Shown here piece by piece: positions 28,669-36,549 of a stretch of 64,000 nucleotides of DNA (the first letter of the stretch is position 1; every line of letters begins with the position of its first letter). Source of the DNA: Rothia endophytica (GTDB lineage Bacteria > Actinomycetota > Actinomycetes > Actinomycetales > Micrococcaceae); NCBI RefSeq assembly GCF_928381505.1, contig NZ_CAKMSJ010000005.1:124001-188000 (forward strand). The letters run 5' to 3'. A program made the position numbers and the translations under genes. The notes beneath the pieces were generated by a model that was given only the letters and a program-made list of their open reading frames with translations, had not been told where the DNA came from and searched no databases.

Positions 28669-28769
28669 AAGGGGGGCATCCCTCCGTCGACTGACCCTCT
28701 CGCAGGCTCGCAGAGCTCGCACGCGATTCACGCCAGCCCCGACCAGTTGACTTACGGGATGCCCACCTT
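28669..28769 (+). repeat. Structured repeat, copy A
   Basis: The outer arm AAGG-x-GGGCATCCC (28669-28682) pairs with GGGATGCCC-x-CCTT (28756-28769). A second helix, GTCGAC with GTTGAC, follows inward. The conserved blocks CTGACCCTCT (28691-28700) and ATTCACGCCAGCCCCGACCA (28726-28745) sit inside, around a weaker internal stem (GGCTCGC with GCCAGCC). It lies between the convergent sseB-like and DUF1844 genes, in the sense orientation after the plus-strand gene. Copies B and C are at 34.6 and 49.9 kb. Confidence 0.75.
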
Positions 28770-28799
28770 TGCTCTCCTACGCGGGGCAGGAACGTCCTT

Positions 28800-29219
28800 T
28801 TAGAAGACCGGGCCGGTGAACTTTTCGCCGGGGCCCTGACCTGGCTTGTCGGGGAAGGCTGAAGCTTCGCGGAAGGCCAGTTGCAGGGAGCGCAGGCCGT
28901 CACGCAGGGGAGCGGCATGCTGTGAGCCAATTTCTGGTGCCGCCGCGGTGACAAAACCTGCCAGGGCAGTGATCAGTTTGCGAGCTTCGTCCAGATCTTT
29001 GAGGTCAGCGGCGTTTTCTTCTGCACCTAGCCCACACTTGACGGCGGCGGCGCTCATCAGGTGGACTGCGGCGGTGGTGATGACCTCAACTGCTGGAACT
29101 TCGGCGATATCCCGCATCTGGGCGTTGACTTCTCTGACCTGCTCAGCGGTTACACCTTCTGGGAGGTGGCCTTCATCGGGCTGTTGGTCTTCAAAACGGT
29201 AGGTAGATTCGTTACTCAT
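28800..29219 (-). CDS. DUF1844 family protein
   Basis: A 139-residue protein of the DUF1844 family, found next to infC in actinobacteria. The conserved helical region runs from about residue 35 to 118 (PAVEVITTAAVHLMSAAAVK, KDLDEARKLITALAGFV, PLRDGLRSLQLAFREA). The N- and C-terminal ends are polar and variable. Function is unknown. It is transcribed away from infC; the shared 332-base gap holds its promoter and the infC leader. Confidence 0.85.
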   Translation of the reverse strand: MSNESTYRFEDQQPDEGHLPEGVTAEQVREVNAQMRDIAEVPAVEVITTAAVHLMSAAAVKCGLGAEENAADLKDLDEARKLITALAGFVTAAAPEIGSQHAAPLRDGLRSLQLAFREASAFPDKPGQGPGEKFTGPVF

Positions 29220-29339
29220 GGTTACTAGAATCTCACATAGGTTGCGACCGGTGTGAATCGCCGGTCACACTCGGGCATTTTATTGCCTTTTAATCCTTGA
29301 AAGGGGCCTCTAAGCCTTGATAAATGGGGGCAAAGCACG

Positions 29340-29500
29340 TAGAGTTCTAAGGTGTTTGCAAGCGGAACGTTTTTAGTTCCCACCCGAATCAGCTCCAGGG
29401 TTGACGGGTTTTGGCCTCAAGGCCGCAGTATTTTGTTGCGTGCAGTTGAGGTCAGGGTTATAAGCCTCCGTTTGCGTTACCACAATGGGGGCTTTTTTAG
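29340..29500 (+). promoter_or_regulatory. Structured leader with attenuator hairpin upstream of infC
   Basis: A strong terminator-like hairpin, AGCCTCCGTT with AATGGGGGCT (about 29464-29493, G-U pairs included), is followed by TTTTTT, 50 bases before infC. Upstream are GGAAC/GTTCC (29364-29380) and the segment GGCCTCAA (29413-29420). That segment can pair either with AGGCC beside it or with TTGAGGTC at 29446-29453. Mutually exclusive pairings plus a U-tailed hairpin before the start suggest transcription attenuation of infC-rpmI-rplT. No ligand or effector is evident. Confidence 0.6.
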
Positions 29501-29551
29501 TCCCCGAGAGAAATTCACGGGTATATCCCTACAAGCAACAGGAGCTTAGTC

Positions 29552-30202
29552 ATTAGCGATCCCCGCATTAACGACCGTATTCGCGTTCCGGAAGTCCGTC
29601 TCGTCGGCCCCGGTGGTGAACAGGTCGGTATTGTCCGTGTAGAAGATGCACTGCGTCTTGCTCAGGAATCCGATCTCGACCTGGTTGAGGTTGCCCCTAA
29701 CGCTAAGCCGCCCGTGTGCAAGTTGATGGACTTCGGCAAGTACAAGTACGAAGCCGCTGTCAAGGCTCGTGAGTCTCGCAAGAAGCAGGTTAATGCCTCG
29801 CTGAAGGAAATCCGTTTCCGCCTCAAAATTGACACCCATGACTACGAAACCAAGGTAGGGCACGCACGTCGTTTCCTTGCCGGTGGTGACAAGGTCAAGG
29901 CTATGATTCAGTTCCGTGGTCGTGAACAGCAGCGCCCCGAGATGGGTGTGCGTCTGCTCGAGCGCATGGCGAATGACCTGGTTGAGGTGAGCTCGATTGA
30001 ATCGAAGCCTCGCGTTGACGGTCGTAACATGGTGATGGTTCTTGCCCCGCTACGCGGTAAGCAGGAAGTCCGCCGTGACGCCCAGCAGGAGAGCAGCCGC
30101 AAGGGTCGCGAACGCGTTAACACCACTGAGGCAACCCCTGTAACTAACTCGCTGGCAGATGCAATGCCTGCTGAGCTCAAGGCGCAGGCGTCAGCCGAAT
30201 AA
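29552..30202 (+). CDS. infC: Translation initiation factor IF-3 (AUU start)
   Basis: IF-3 binds the 30S subunit, prevents premature 50S joining and rejects non-canonical start codons. The family N-terminus [16 protein letters not shown] is encoded from 29555 and has no ATG, GTG or TTG before it; the frame is closed by a stop at 29498. AGGAG at 29540-29544 is positioned correctly for the ATT at 29552. Start at AUU is the known autoregulatory device of infC in E. coli. The product has 216 residues: N-domain, [11 protein letters not shown] linker helix, and C-domain, plus a polar 35-residue tail. An internal ATG at 29729 would remove the whole N-domain. Confidence 0.93.
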   Translation: MSDPRINDRIRVPEVRLVGPGGEQVGIVRVEDALRLAQESDLDLVEVAPNAKPPVCKLMDFGKYKYEAAVKARESRKKQVNASLKEIRFRLKIDTHDYETKVGHARRFLAGGDKVKAMIQFRGREQQRPEMGVRLLERMANDLVEVSSIESKPRVDGRNMVMVLAPLRGKQEVRRDAQQESSRKGRERVNTTEATPVTNSLADAMPAELKAQASAE

Positions 30203-30414
30203 GGAACTGGTTAGACTACCGGTGCCGCATGCAATATGTGCGGCGCAAGGTCAAAAATTTACGCATAATCCCGCCGTCCTCACGGTCAGGTGGTTGATGC
30301 AGCGTGAAAACCAAACCCCTTTCATAGACGGGCCCGCTACTGCGGTGTTCGTTTAGTGTAGAGTTCCTCATCGCCCGAGAGGGCGGGAGGGTAGAACGTA
30401 AGGAGAATCGGCTC

Positions 30415-30609
30415 ATGCCGAAGCAGAAGACCCACTCTGGTGCAAAAAAGCGCTTCAAGCTCACCGGTACCGGCAAGGTTAAGCGCCAGCAGGCCAACCG
30501 CCGTCACTACCTTGAGCACAAGTCATCACGCGTGACCCGCCGTCTGGCATCTGACCAGATCGTCGAAGGCGGTCAGGCCAAGGTCATCAAGAAGATGCTC
30601 GGTAAGTAA
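30415..30609 (+). CDS. rpmI: 50S ribosomal protein L35
   Basis: A 64-residue basic ribosomal protein bL35. The start [20 protein letters not shown] is the family signature and KVIKKMLGK closes it. AAGGAGAATC precedes the ATG. The 212-base gap after infC carries a GCCGCA/TGCGGC hairpin (about 30223-30243) and a CGCCC/GGGCG hairpin (30372-30385) just before the ribosome-binding site, which could allow separate control. Confidence 0.97.
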   Translation: MPKQKTHSGAKKRFKLTGTGKVKRQQANRRHYLEHKSSRVTRRLASDQIVEGGQAKVIKKMLGK

Positions 30610-30734
30610 AACCGTCTTCTTGATGAAGCTTTGACCTTCCCTTCTTGGTAAGGTCGCACCAAAGTAGATAATTATTTCTCTCCTGCGCAACGCTAGGTTA
30701 TTAGTTGCCAGGACATAGATGTTAGGAGACACAC

Positions 30735-31118
30735 GTGGCACGTGTGAAGCGCGCGGTTAACGCGCACAAGAAGCGCCGAGTAATCCTTGAACGCGCATCC
30801 GGCTACCGTGGCCAGCGTTCACGCCTTTACCGTAAGGCTAAAGAGCAGGTCATTCACTCACTGGTTTACAGCTACGACCACCGTCGTAAGAAGAAGGGCG
30901 ATTTCCGTCGTCTCTGGATTCAGCGTATCAACGCAGCTGCCCGTGCAGAAGGTCTGACCTACAACCGCTTCATCCAGGGCCTGAAGGCTGCTGAGGTTGA
31001 GGTTGATCGCCGTATGCTGGCTGAGCTGGCTGTCAACGAGCCCGCTGCTTTCTCAGCACTGGTTAAGATCGCTAAGGACAACCTGCCTGAGGATACCTCA
31101 GCTCCCAAGGCTGCCTAA
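30735..31118 (+). CDS. rplT: 50S ribosomal protein L20
   Basis: bL20, a 127-residue early-assembly protein of the large subunit. It starts [15 protein letters not shown] and shows the usual [16 protein letters not shown] and [16 protein letters not shown] stretches. GTTAGGAGACAC precedes the start (GTG at 30735). It ends the infC-rpmI-rplT operon and is followed by a strong terminator. Confidence 0.97.
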   Translation: MARVKRAVNAHKKRRVILERASGYRGQRSRLYRKAKEQVIHSLVYSYDHRRKKKGDFRRLWIQRINAAARAEGLTYNRFIQGLKAAEVEVDRRMLAELAVNEPAAFSALVKIAKDNLPEDTSAPKAA

Positions 31119-31139
31119 GCTCTAGCTTTCTAAGCTGAT

Positions 31140-31184
31140 AAGGGCGCCGCTGCTCCCCGTTTGGGGGAGTGGCGGCGTCCTTTT
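31140..31184 (+). terminator. Terminator after rplT
   Basis: A GC-rich stem, AGGGCGCCGCTGCTCCCC with GGGGGAGTGGCGGCGTCCTT (G-U pairs and small bulges allowed), is followed by TTTT. Confidence 0.92.
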
Positions 31185-31249
31185 GTGCGCCTGTCAGAAA
31201 TATTTGAACGAAGGTTAGCAACAGGTCGTATTTAGAGCACATTAAGGCG

Positions 31250-31272
31250 TATGATAGGTGAGCCTAAGTAAA
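31250..31272 (+). promoter_or_regulatory. efeU promoter -10 overlapped by a DtxR/IdeR-like iron box
   Basis: ATAGGTGAGCCTAAGTAAA (31254-31272) resembles the DtxR/IdeR operator TTAGGTTAGCCTAACCTAA, with the central AGGT-x-AGCCTAA intact. TATGAT at 31250-31255 is a plausible -10 element touching it. Binding of an iron-loaded repressor here would shut off efeUOB when iron is plentiful. Confidence 0.65.
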
Positions 31273-31295
31273 TGTCTTCAGTGTAGAAGAGAACC

Positions 31296-32126
31296 ATGTT
31301 TCAAAACTTTCTCATTGGCCTGCGCGAGGGGCTAGAAGCCGCCTTGGTGGTTGGTCTGCTACTCGCCTATGTCCGTAAAACCGGCAAAGCGCGTCTCGTG
31401 CCTAAAATTTGGCTGGGTGTCGCCGCCGCTGTATGTGTATCGCTGGGTTTTGGAGCGCTTCTGACCTTTGGGCCGCGCGGCCTCACCTTTGAGGCGCAAG
31501 AGGTTATCGGAGGCACGCTCTCCATTATCGCCGTTGGCTTTGTCACCTGGATGATTTTCTGGATGGCAGAAAACTCTAAGCACCTTTCCCAGGAACTGGG
31601 GCAGAAAATTGATGCCGCCCAGGCAAGCACGGCTGCCGTTATAACCATTGCAGCGCTGGCGGTAGGGCGCGAGGGGCTAGAAACAGCGCTCTTTCTCTGG
31701 GCTGCCTCCCAGTCTGCAGGCAGCGGTGCAACCGCCTTGGTCGGTGCACTTTTGGGTATTCTGATTGCCATCGCCCTGGCCTGGCTTATCATGCGCGGGG
31801 CTTTGAAACTCAACCTTGTAACCTTCTTCCGCTATACCGGCATTTTCTTGATCTTTATTGCCGCAGGTGTGCTCGCCTACGGAGTGCACGACCTGCAAGA
31901 GGCGGGTATTCTGCCTGGCCTGCACCACCTGGCTTTTGACCTTTCCCACGTCATTGCACCTACCTCACTGGTTGGCACGCTACTCAAGGGAATCTTCAAC
32001 TTCTCACCGGCCACCACCTGGCTTGAAGCAGGTGCATGGTTGCTATACACCGGTACCGTGCTCACAATCTTCCTGACCAAGCACAAGGCACCCAAGCCCG
32101 CAGCAAAGCTGGCAGCGGCGTCCTAA
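31296..32126 (+). CDS. efeU: FTR1-family iron permease EfeU
   Basis: EfeU is the inner-membrane permease of the EfeUOB ferrous iron uptake system. The two R-E-G-L-E motifs that bind iron are at residues 10-14 (LREGLEAAL) and near 125 (VGREGLETAL). About seven hydrophobic helices cover the 276 residues. It is the first gene of efeU-efeO-efeB, behind an iron-box-like operator. The three genes lie between rplT and an rRNA methyltransferase that are usually closer in related genomes. Confidence 0.94.
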   Translation: MFQNFLIGLREGLEAALVVGLLLAYVRKTGKARLVPKIWLGVAAAVCVSLGFGALLTFGPRGLTFEAQEVIGGTLSIIAVGFVTWMIFWMAENSKHLSQELGQKIDAAQASTAAVITIAALAVGREGLETALFLWAASQSAGSGATALVGALLGILIAIALAWLIMRGALKLNLVTFFRYTGIFLIFIAAGVLAYGVHDLQEAGILPGLHHLAFDLSHVIAPTSLVGTLLKGIFNFSPATTWLEAGAWLLYTGTVLTIFLTKHKAPKPAAKLAAAS

Positions 32127-32150
32127 CCCTCATTCCGAAAAGGTAACACC

Positions 32151-33323
32151 ATGAAAATTTCTCCCACAACCACCGGCGTAGCACTCACCGTGACTCTGCT
32201 GGCACTGACCGGCTGCACCGATAACACGGCATCCAACTCGGCAGACGGAGCGGTGATGGTATCGTCTACCGAAAGTGAATGTAACCTATCGACCACCGAG
32301 GTTAAGGCTGGTAAAAATACCTTCTCAGTCACTAATGACGGCAGCCAGGTGACTGAGTTCTACGTTTTGGCTGAGGACGGTCTGCGCATTATTTCAGAGG
32401 TGGAGAACATCGGCCCCGGTATCACCCGGGACCTGACCGTCAATCTTGCAGAAGGCACCTATAAAACCAGCTGCAAGCCTGGAATGGTGGGGGATGGAAT
32501 TATCGGTGACCTAACCGTTGCTGCCAACCCAGACGCTAGCCCCGTGTCTGCGGATGAGCAGGCTCTGCGCGATACCGCTATCACCCAGTACACTGCTTAC
32601 GTCAAAGACCAGACTGAGCAGCTCAAAACCAAGACCGATGCTTTTGCAGATGCTTACGCTGCCGGGGATGACGAACAAGCCCGCTCACTCTACGCCGCTG
32701 CTCGTCTGCACTACGAACGGATTGAACCGGTTGCTGAGTCATTCGGTGATCTTGACCCACTACTGGACCTCCGTGAGGCTGACCTTGAAGAGGGGCAGAC
32801 CTGGACCGGCTGGCACCTGATTGAAAAGGACCTCTGGCAACCTACCGCAGAAGATAACGACGGTAAGGCTTATACACCGCTGACCGAGAGCCAGCGCAAA
32901 GAAGCCGCCACCAAACTTAAGGAAGACACCCAGAGCCTCTACGATCAGACCCGAGACCTGGAACTAACCCTGGATCAAATCACCAATGGTGCTAAGAGCC
33001 TGCTCGATGAGGTGGCCTTCTCCAAGGTCACCGGTGAAGAGGAAATCTGGTCACACACCGACCTTTCCGACTTCCAGGGCAACATTGATGGCGCTAGGGT
33101 GGCTTTCGAGGATGTCCGGCCTCTGCTGGAATCCAAGGACGCTGAGCTGGCTCAAACCATCGACGCCAAGTTCACCGATATTCAGAGCCTGCTTGATCAG
33201 CACCGAGACGGTGAGGGATTCGTTGCTTATACCGAGCTGAGCGAGGAGCAGGTGCGCGAACTTTCTGACGCTATTGATGCTCTGAGTGAGCCCCTCTCTC
33301 AGCTCACCGGCGTCCTTGTCTAA
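32151..33323 (+). CDS. efeO: Iron uptake lipoprotein EfeO (cupredoxin plus M75/imelysin domain)
   Basis: EfeO is the extracytoplasmic iron-binding partner of EfeU. The 390-residue protein has a lipoprotein signal with lipobox LTGC (Cys23), a cupredoxin domain (about residues 35-125, with TSCKPGM near its end), and an M75 imelysin domain (about 135-385) containing the H-x-x-E iron motif in WHLIEKD. Lipid anchoring fits a Gram-positive envelope. It lies 24 bases after efeU and 13 bases before efeB. Confidence 0.94.
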   Translation: MKISPTTTGVALTVTLLALTGCTDNTASNSADGAVMVSSTESECNLSTTEVKAGKNTFSVTNDGSQVTEFYVLAEDGLRIISEVENIGPGITRDLTVNLAEGTYKTSCKPGMVGDGIIGDLTVAANPDASPVSADEQALRDTAITQYTAYVKDQTEQLKTKTDAFADAYAAGDDEQARSLYAAARLHYERIEPVAESFGDLDPLLDLREADLEEGQTWTGWHLIEKDLWQPTAEDNDGKAYTPLTESQRKEAATKLKEDTQSLYDQTRDLELTLDQITNGAKSLLDEVAFSKVTGEEEIWSHTDLSDFQGNIDGARVAFEDVRPLLESKDAELAQTIDAKFTDIQSLLDQHRDGEGFVAYTELSEEQVRELSDAIDALSEPLSQLTGVLV

Positions 33324-33336
33324 ATCTCAAGGAACC

Positions 33337-34608
33337 ATGATGAAAGATTCTGACTATCTTCCGGGTCTGAGCCGACGCACAGCTCTGCTGGGTGGGTTGG
33401 GCTTAGCCACAGCCGTGGGCGCTGTAGCATGCGGCGCTACAGAAGAAAGCGCAGAACAGGCGCCTACTGACTCCCATGAATTTTTTGGGCAACACCAGAG
33501 CGGCATCGTTACTCCGGTGCAGGATCGCTTACATTTCGTGGCTCTAACCGTCACCACTGAATCCCGCGAAGAGTTGCAAGAACTCTTAAGGGACTGGACG
33601 GTAGCAGCCCGTCAGCTGATGGCAGGTGAACCGGTGGGTGAGGAGAGGCCGCTGAATGCTCCGCCCGATGATACGGGTGAAGCTATGGATCTCAGCGCCT
33701 CCCATCTGACGCTTACCTTTGGGCTGGGGCGTTCGCTTTTTATTGACGCAGATGGTGTCGCCCGCTTTGGGCTCGAGGGTCAGTTACCTCCAGCACTGGA
33801 GGATATCCCCAAGATGAGCGGGGATATGCTCGAGGCGGCACGTAGCGGAGGGGATTTATGCATCCAGGCCTGTGCCGATGATCCGCAGGTGGCGGTGCAC
33901 GCCGTACGCAACCTGGTAAGAATCGCAGCCGGGCGGGCCGCAGTAGCTTGGAGCCAGCTAGGCTTTGGCAGAACATCCTCAACTTCTACCGCGCAGGTGA
34001 CCCCGCGTAACCTCTTTGGCTTCAAAGACGGCACCGCCAACCTGAAGGTTGAAGAGGAGGAACTGCTGAAACAACATGTGTGGGCAACGCCCCAGACATC
34101 GGAGGGTAACCCCGCCTGGATGCAGGGTGGTTCCTACTGCGCCACCCGCCGCATCCGTATGCTGATTGAGCCTTGGGACCGAGCACCTCTGCGGGAGCAA
34201 GAAGACATTATTGGGCGTACCAAGCGTGAAGGCGCACCGCTCTCGGGTGGTGGTGAATTTGATGCCCCAGACTTCGCCATGAAGGGTAGAAACGGCCCCA
34301 TCATCCCCGCCAATTCTCATGTGCACCTCATGCACCCTGACCAGAACGGGGGAGTGCAGATGCTACGCCGCGGCTTCAACTACACCGATGGTAGCGATGG
34401 GCTAGGGCATCTGGACGCTGGGCTCTTCTTCATCGCCTATGTGTGCGACCCTCGCACTCACTTTGTTCCAATGCTGCGCACCATGATGAAATCTGATGCT
34501 CTTAGTGAGTACTTGCGCCACACTGGTAGCGCGGTCTTTGCCATCCCGCCGGGCGTCAAAGACGAGAAAGACTATCTGGCATCGGGGCTATTCGAGGAGG
34601 AAAACTAA
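33337..34608 (+). CDS. efeB: Dye-decolorizing heme peroxidase EfeB
   Basis: EfeB is a Tat-exported DyP-type heme peroxidase that oxidises ferrous iron or otherwise assists EfeUO. The twin-arginine signal SRRTALLGG is near residue 10, followed by a hydrophobic stretch and a Cys (VACG) that may be lipidated. The DyP motif G-x-x-D-G is in FGFKDGTAN, and the proximal heme His is in the HVHLMHPD segment. The ATG at 33337 (or 33340) follows CAAGGAACC; an extension to 33286 inside efeO is unlikely. The product is about 423 residues. Repeat copy B begins 12 bases after the stop. Confidence 0.93.
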   Translation: MMKDSDYLPGLSRRTALLGGLGLATAVGAVACGATEESAEQAPTDSHEFFGQHQSGIVTPVQDRLHFVALTVTTESREELQELLRDWTVAARQLMAGEPVGEERPLNAPPDDTGEAMDLSASHLTLTFGLGRSLFIDADGVARFGLEGQLPPALEDIPKMSGDMLEAARSGGDLCIQACADDPQVAVHAVRNLVRIAAGRAAVAWSQLGFGRTSSTSTAQVTPRNLFGFKDGTANLKVEEEELLKQHVWATPQTSEGNPAWMQGGSYCATRRIRMLIEPWDRAPLREQEDIIGRTKREGAPLSGGGEFDAPDFAMKGRNGPIIPANSHVHLMHPDQNGGVQMLRRGFNYTDGSDGLGHLDAGLFFIAYVCDPRTHFVPMLRTMMKSDALSEYLRHTGSAVFAIPPGVKDEKDYLASGLFEEEN

Positions 34609-34619
34609 CGGTTGCTCGA

Positions 34620-34720
34620 AGGAGGGGTATATCCGCCAGCTGACCCTCTTAGGGGCTGGCGCGGGGCGCTCGCCCGTAATTCACGCCAGCCCCGACCAGC
34701 TGGCAGATATACCCCCTCCT
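34620..34720 (+). repeat. Structured repeat, copy B
   Basis: The outer arm GGAGGGGTATATCcGCCAGC (34621-34640) pairs with GCTGGC-a-GATATACC and CCCTCC (34699-34719), giving about 19 pairs with one mismatch and one bulge. Inside are TGACCCTCTTA (34641-34651) and ATTCACGCCAGCCCCGACCA (34679-34698). The stem GGGGCTGGCG pairs with CGCCAGCCCC, and a small CGGGGCG/CGCCCG hairpin tops it. It lies just after efeB, in sense, and overlaps an extended reading of the next gene that I reject. Confidence 0.8.
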
Positions 34721-34836
34721 CCTCACCTGTAGTTAGCTCGCCCATTACACCCCTCAGCCTTCTACCAGCGCCAGGTCTTTGCGCTCTTGCCCACACCTGG
34801 CTGCTTGGCTGCGGTGGCCGTGAGACAATGGAGGCT

Positions 34837-35769
34837 ATGGATTTTTTTGAGCGTCTTGCTACCCCCGTCATTATGAACAACCCCTTCGCTGATCGTGTGA
34901 AGGATGTGGCCAAGCTAGCTAACCGTAGCGGTCGCGCCAAGAGCGGTCAGTTCCTTGTTGAGGGGCCGCAGGCGGTGCGCGAGGCGCTGCTGGCTCACCA
35001 GAAGAAGCCCCTGCTGGATGCGGTCTACATTACTGAGAAAGCTTTTGACCGCCATGAGGATCTGGTTGAGCTGCTGGAGGAAGTGCACGGTAGCCCCACC
35101 CCCGAGCCGGGGCGCAAGGTCTTTATGCGTATGGTGACCGACGAGGTTCTGGCGGCGATGGCTGAAGCGGTGACCCCGCAGGGTATTGTTGCTGTTGCTT
35201 TCCAGCAGGAAATTTCTCCGGCTGATATCTGGGGTGAGGGCGCTATCAACCCCAAGCTGGTTGCTGTGCTGACCCGTGTGCAGGACCCTGGCAACGCGGG
35301 CACCATCGTGCGCGCGGCTGACGCTGCCGGTGCTGACCTGATTATCACCACCAAGGGAACCGTTGACCTTTACAACCCCAAGGCTGTGCGCTCCACCGCC
35401 GGCTCTCTCTTCCACCTGCCTTTGTTGCAGGGCATCGATCTAGAAGATTTTGCCGAGGACGCCAAGGGCCAGGGCATTGGTGTGCTGGCTGCTGACGGAT
35501 ACGGGCGAGTTAGCCTTGATGACCTGCAGGACGCCGCTTTTGCGGCCCGCGCTGGTGTTGAGCCGCGCAAGAAGGTCAAATACGACCTTGCGGCACCCAC
35601 CATGTGGCTGTTCGGTAATGAAGCTCAGGGCCTTAACGATGAAGAGAAAGCTGCCGCCTCGTTGCGAGTGGCGGTGCCCATCCACGGTGCTGCTGAGTCT
35701 CTGAATGTGGGTATGGCTGCTGGCGTTTGTCTCTACGCTTCGGCGCTGGCTCAAAACCGCAAGCAGTAA
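34837..35769 (+). CDS. SpoU/TrmH-family 23S rRNA 2'-O-methyltransferase
   Basis: A knotted SpoU methyltransferase of about 310 residues, with an N-terminal substrate-binding domain (GQFLVEGPQAVREAL) and the SPOUT catalytic domain. Motif 1 is QDPGNAGTIVRAADA with the catalytic Arg, motif 2 is LFGNEAQGL, and motif 3 is PIHGAAESLNVGMA. The family methylates ribose in 23S rRNA or tRNA. The frame is open to 34612, but that lies in repeat copy B. ATG at 34837 or 34873 (MNNPFADRV) is preferred. It sits between the ribosomal protein operon and pheST, the usual actinobacterial location. Confidence 0.9.
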   Translation: MDFFERLATPVIMNNPFADRVKDVAKLANRSGRAKSGQFLVEGPQAVREALLAHQKKPLLDAVYITEKAFDRHEDLVELLEEVHGSPTPEPGRKVFMRMVTDEVLAAMAEAVTPQGIVAVAFQQEISPADIWGEGAINPKLVAVLTRVQDPGNAGTIVRAADAAGADLIITTKGTVDLYNPKAVRSTAGSLFHLPLLQGIDLEDFAEDAKGQGIGVLAADGYGRVSLDDLQDAAFAARAGVEPRKKVKYDLAAPTMWLFGNEAQGLNDEEKAAASLRVAVPIHGAAESLNVGMAAGVCLYASALAQNRKQ

Positions 35770-35792
35770 ACTCAGAGGGTAGGGCTAGTTCT

Positions 35793-36215
35793 ATGACTGA
35801 CACGGTTTACCCTGTTCAGGTGGTGGGTGCTGCACTGGTTGATTCGCTGCAGAACCCCACCCGTATACTGCTGGGGCAACGGTCTGCGCCGCCTGCTCTG
35901 GCTGGTCTTTGGGAATTCCCCGGCGGGAAGGTTGAATCGCAAGAGAGTTGCCAGGACGCACTGAAACGTGAGCTGGTCGAAGAGTTAGGCGTAGAGATTG
36001 CCCCGGGCCGCGAAATCAGCGGCCCGCACCCGCAGGGGTGGCCTCTGAACGAGAAGGCTGCCATGCGCGTCTGGCTGGCTGAAATAACCGACGGCCAACC
36101 GGCTACGCTTCAGGATCACCTGGCTCTGGAATGGTTCCCACTTGATTCTGATCTCCCCAAGGTTGCCTGGATTCCGGCTAATCTGCCCATCATCAGAGCA
36201 TTGCTGGGCCTCTAA
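35793..36215 (+). CDS. Nudix hydrolase, MutT-like (8-oxo-dGTP diphosphatase type)
   Basis: A 140-residue Nudix protein. The Nudix box G-x5-E-x7-R-E-x2-E-E-x-G is complete in the segment beginning GGKVESQESC and ending RELVEELG. GLWEFPGGK and a C-terminal LEWFPLDSDLP resemble MutT, which removes oxidised guanine nucleotides. The ATG at 35793 follows AGAGGGTAGGG and lies 23 bases after the methyltransferase stop, so the two are probably co-transcribed. Substrate choice within the Nudix family is uncertain. Confidence 0.88.
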   Translation: MTDTVYPVQVVGAALVDSLQNPTRILLGQRSAPPALAGLWEFPGGKVESQESCQDALKRELVEELGVEIAPGREISGPHPQGWPLNEKAAMRVWLAEITDGQPATLQDHLALEWFPLDSDLPKVAWIPANLPIIRALLGL

Positions 36216-36549
36216 ACGCTATCACCCAGCACCGCTGAAGACTGTGCCCCTGGCCTCATCTGAGACCGGGGGCTTTGCCTTACTTGCATCATCAACTACT
36301 ATGGTGAAGAAACGAAGGGGAGTAGCTCCCACACTGGCACCTTGCAGGTGCCCAAGCGGTGTATCGACATACTGGTTGCTTTTCAAACCCGGTGCACCAC
36401 CTGCTGTATCACCCCAGATGCCGGCAGGCGAGCAAGACCTTCGGCAGACGACTTTCACCCCAGTGACGTGGGTAGCCGCTGCCGGAGTGTGTGCCCACAT
36501 AACGGTAGGGTCTACCGGCACCATCACTGACTGAACAGACAGCGAGCTT
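36216..36549. other. Intergenic region without a confident gene
   Basis: 334 bases between the Nudix gene and the VIT-domain gene. Both strands contain open frames: a plus-strand frame from an ATG at 36301 to 36534 (77 codons) and an antisense frame 36527-36222. Neither has a good ribosome-binding site or a recognisable domain. It could hold a decayed gene or the promoter of the downstream gene. Confidence 0.4.

Noticed and set aside
29729-30202. infC starting at an internal ATG
   Set aside because: It would remove the conserved IF-3 N-domain that is clearly encoded upstream in the same frame.
34612-34836. N-terminal extension of the SpoU methyltransferase
   Set aside because: The extension lies within repeat copy B and has no family similarity; the ATG at 34837 or 34873 fits better.
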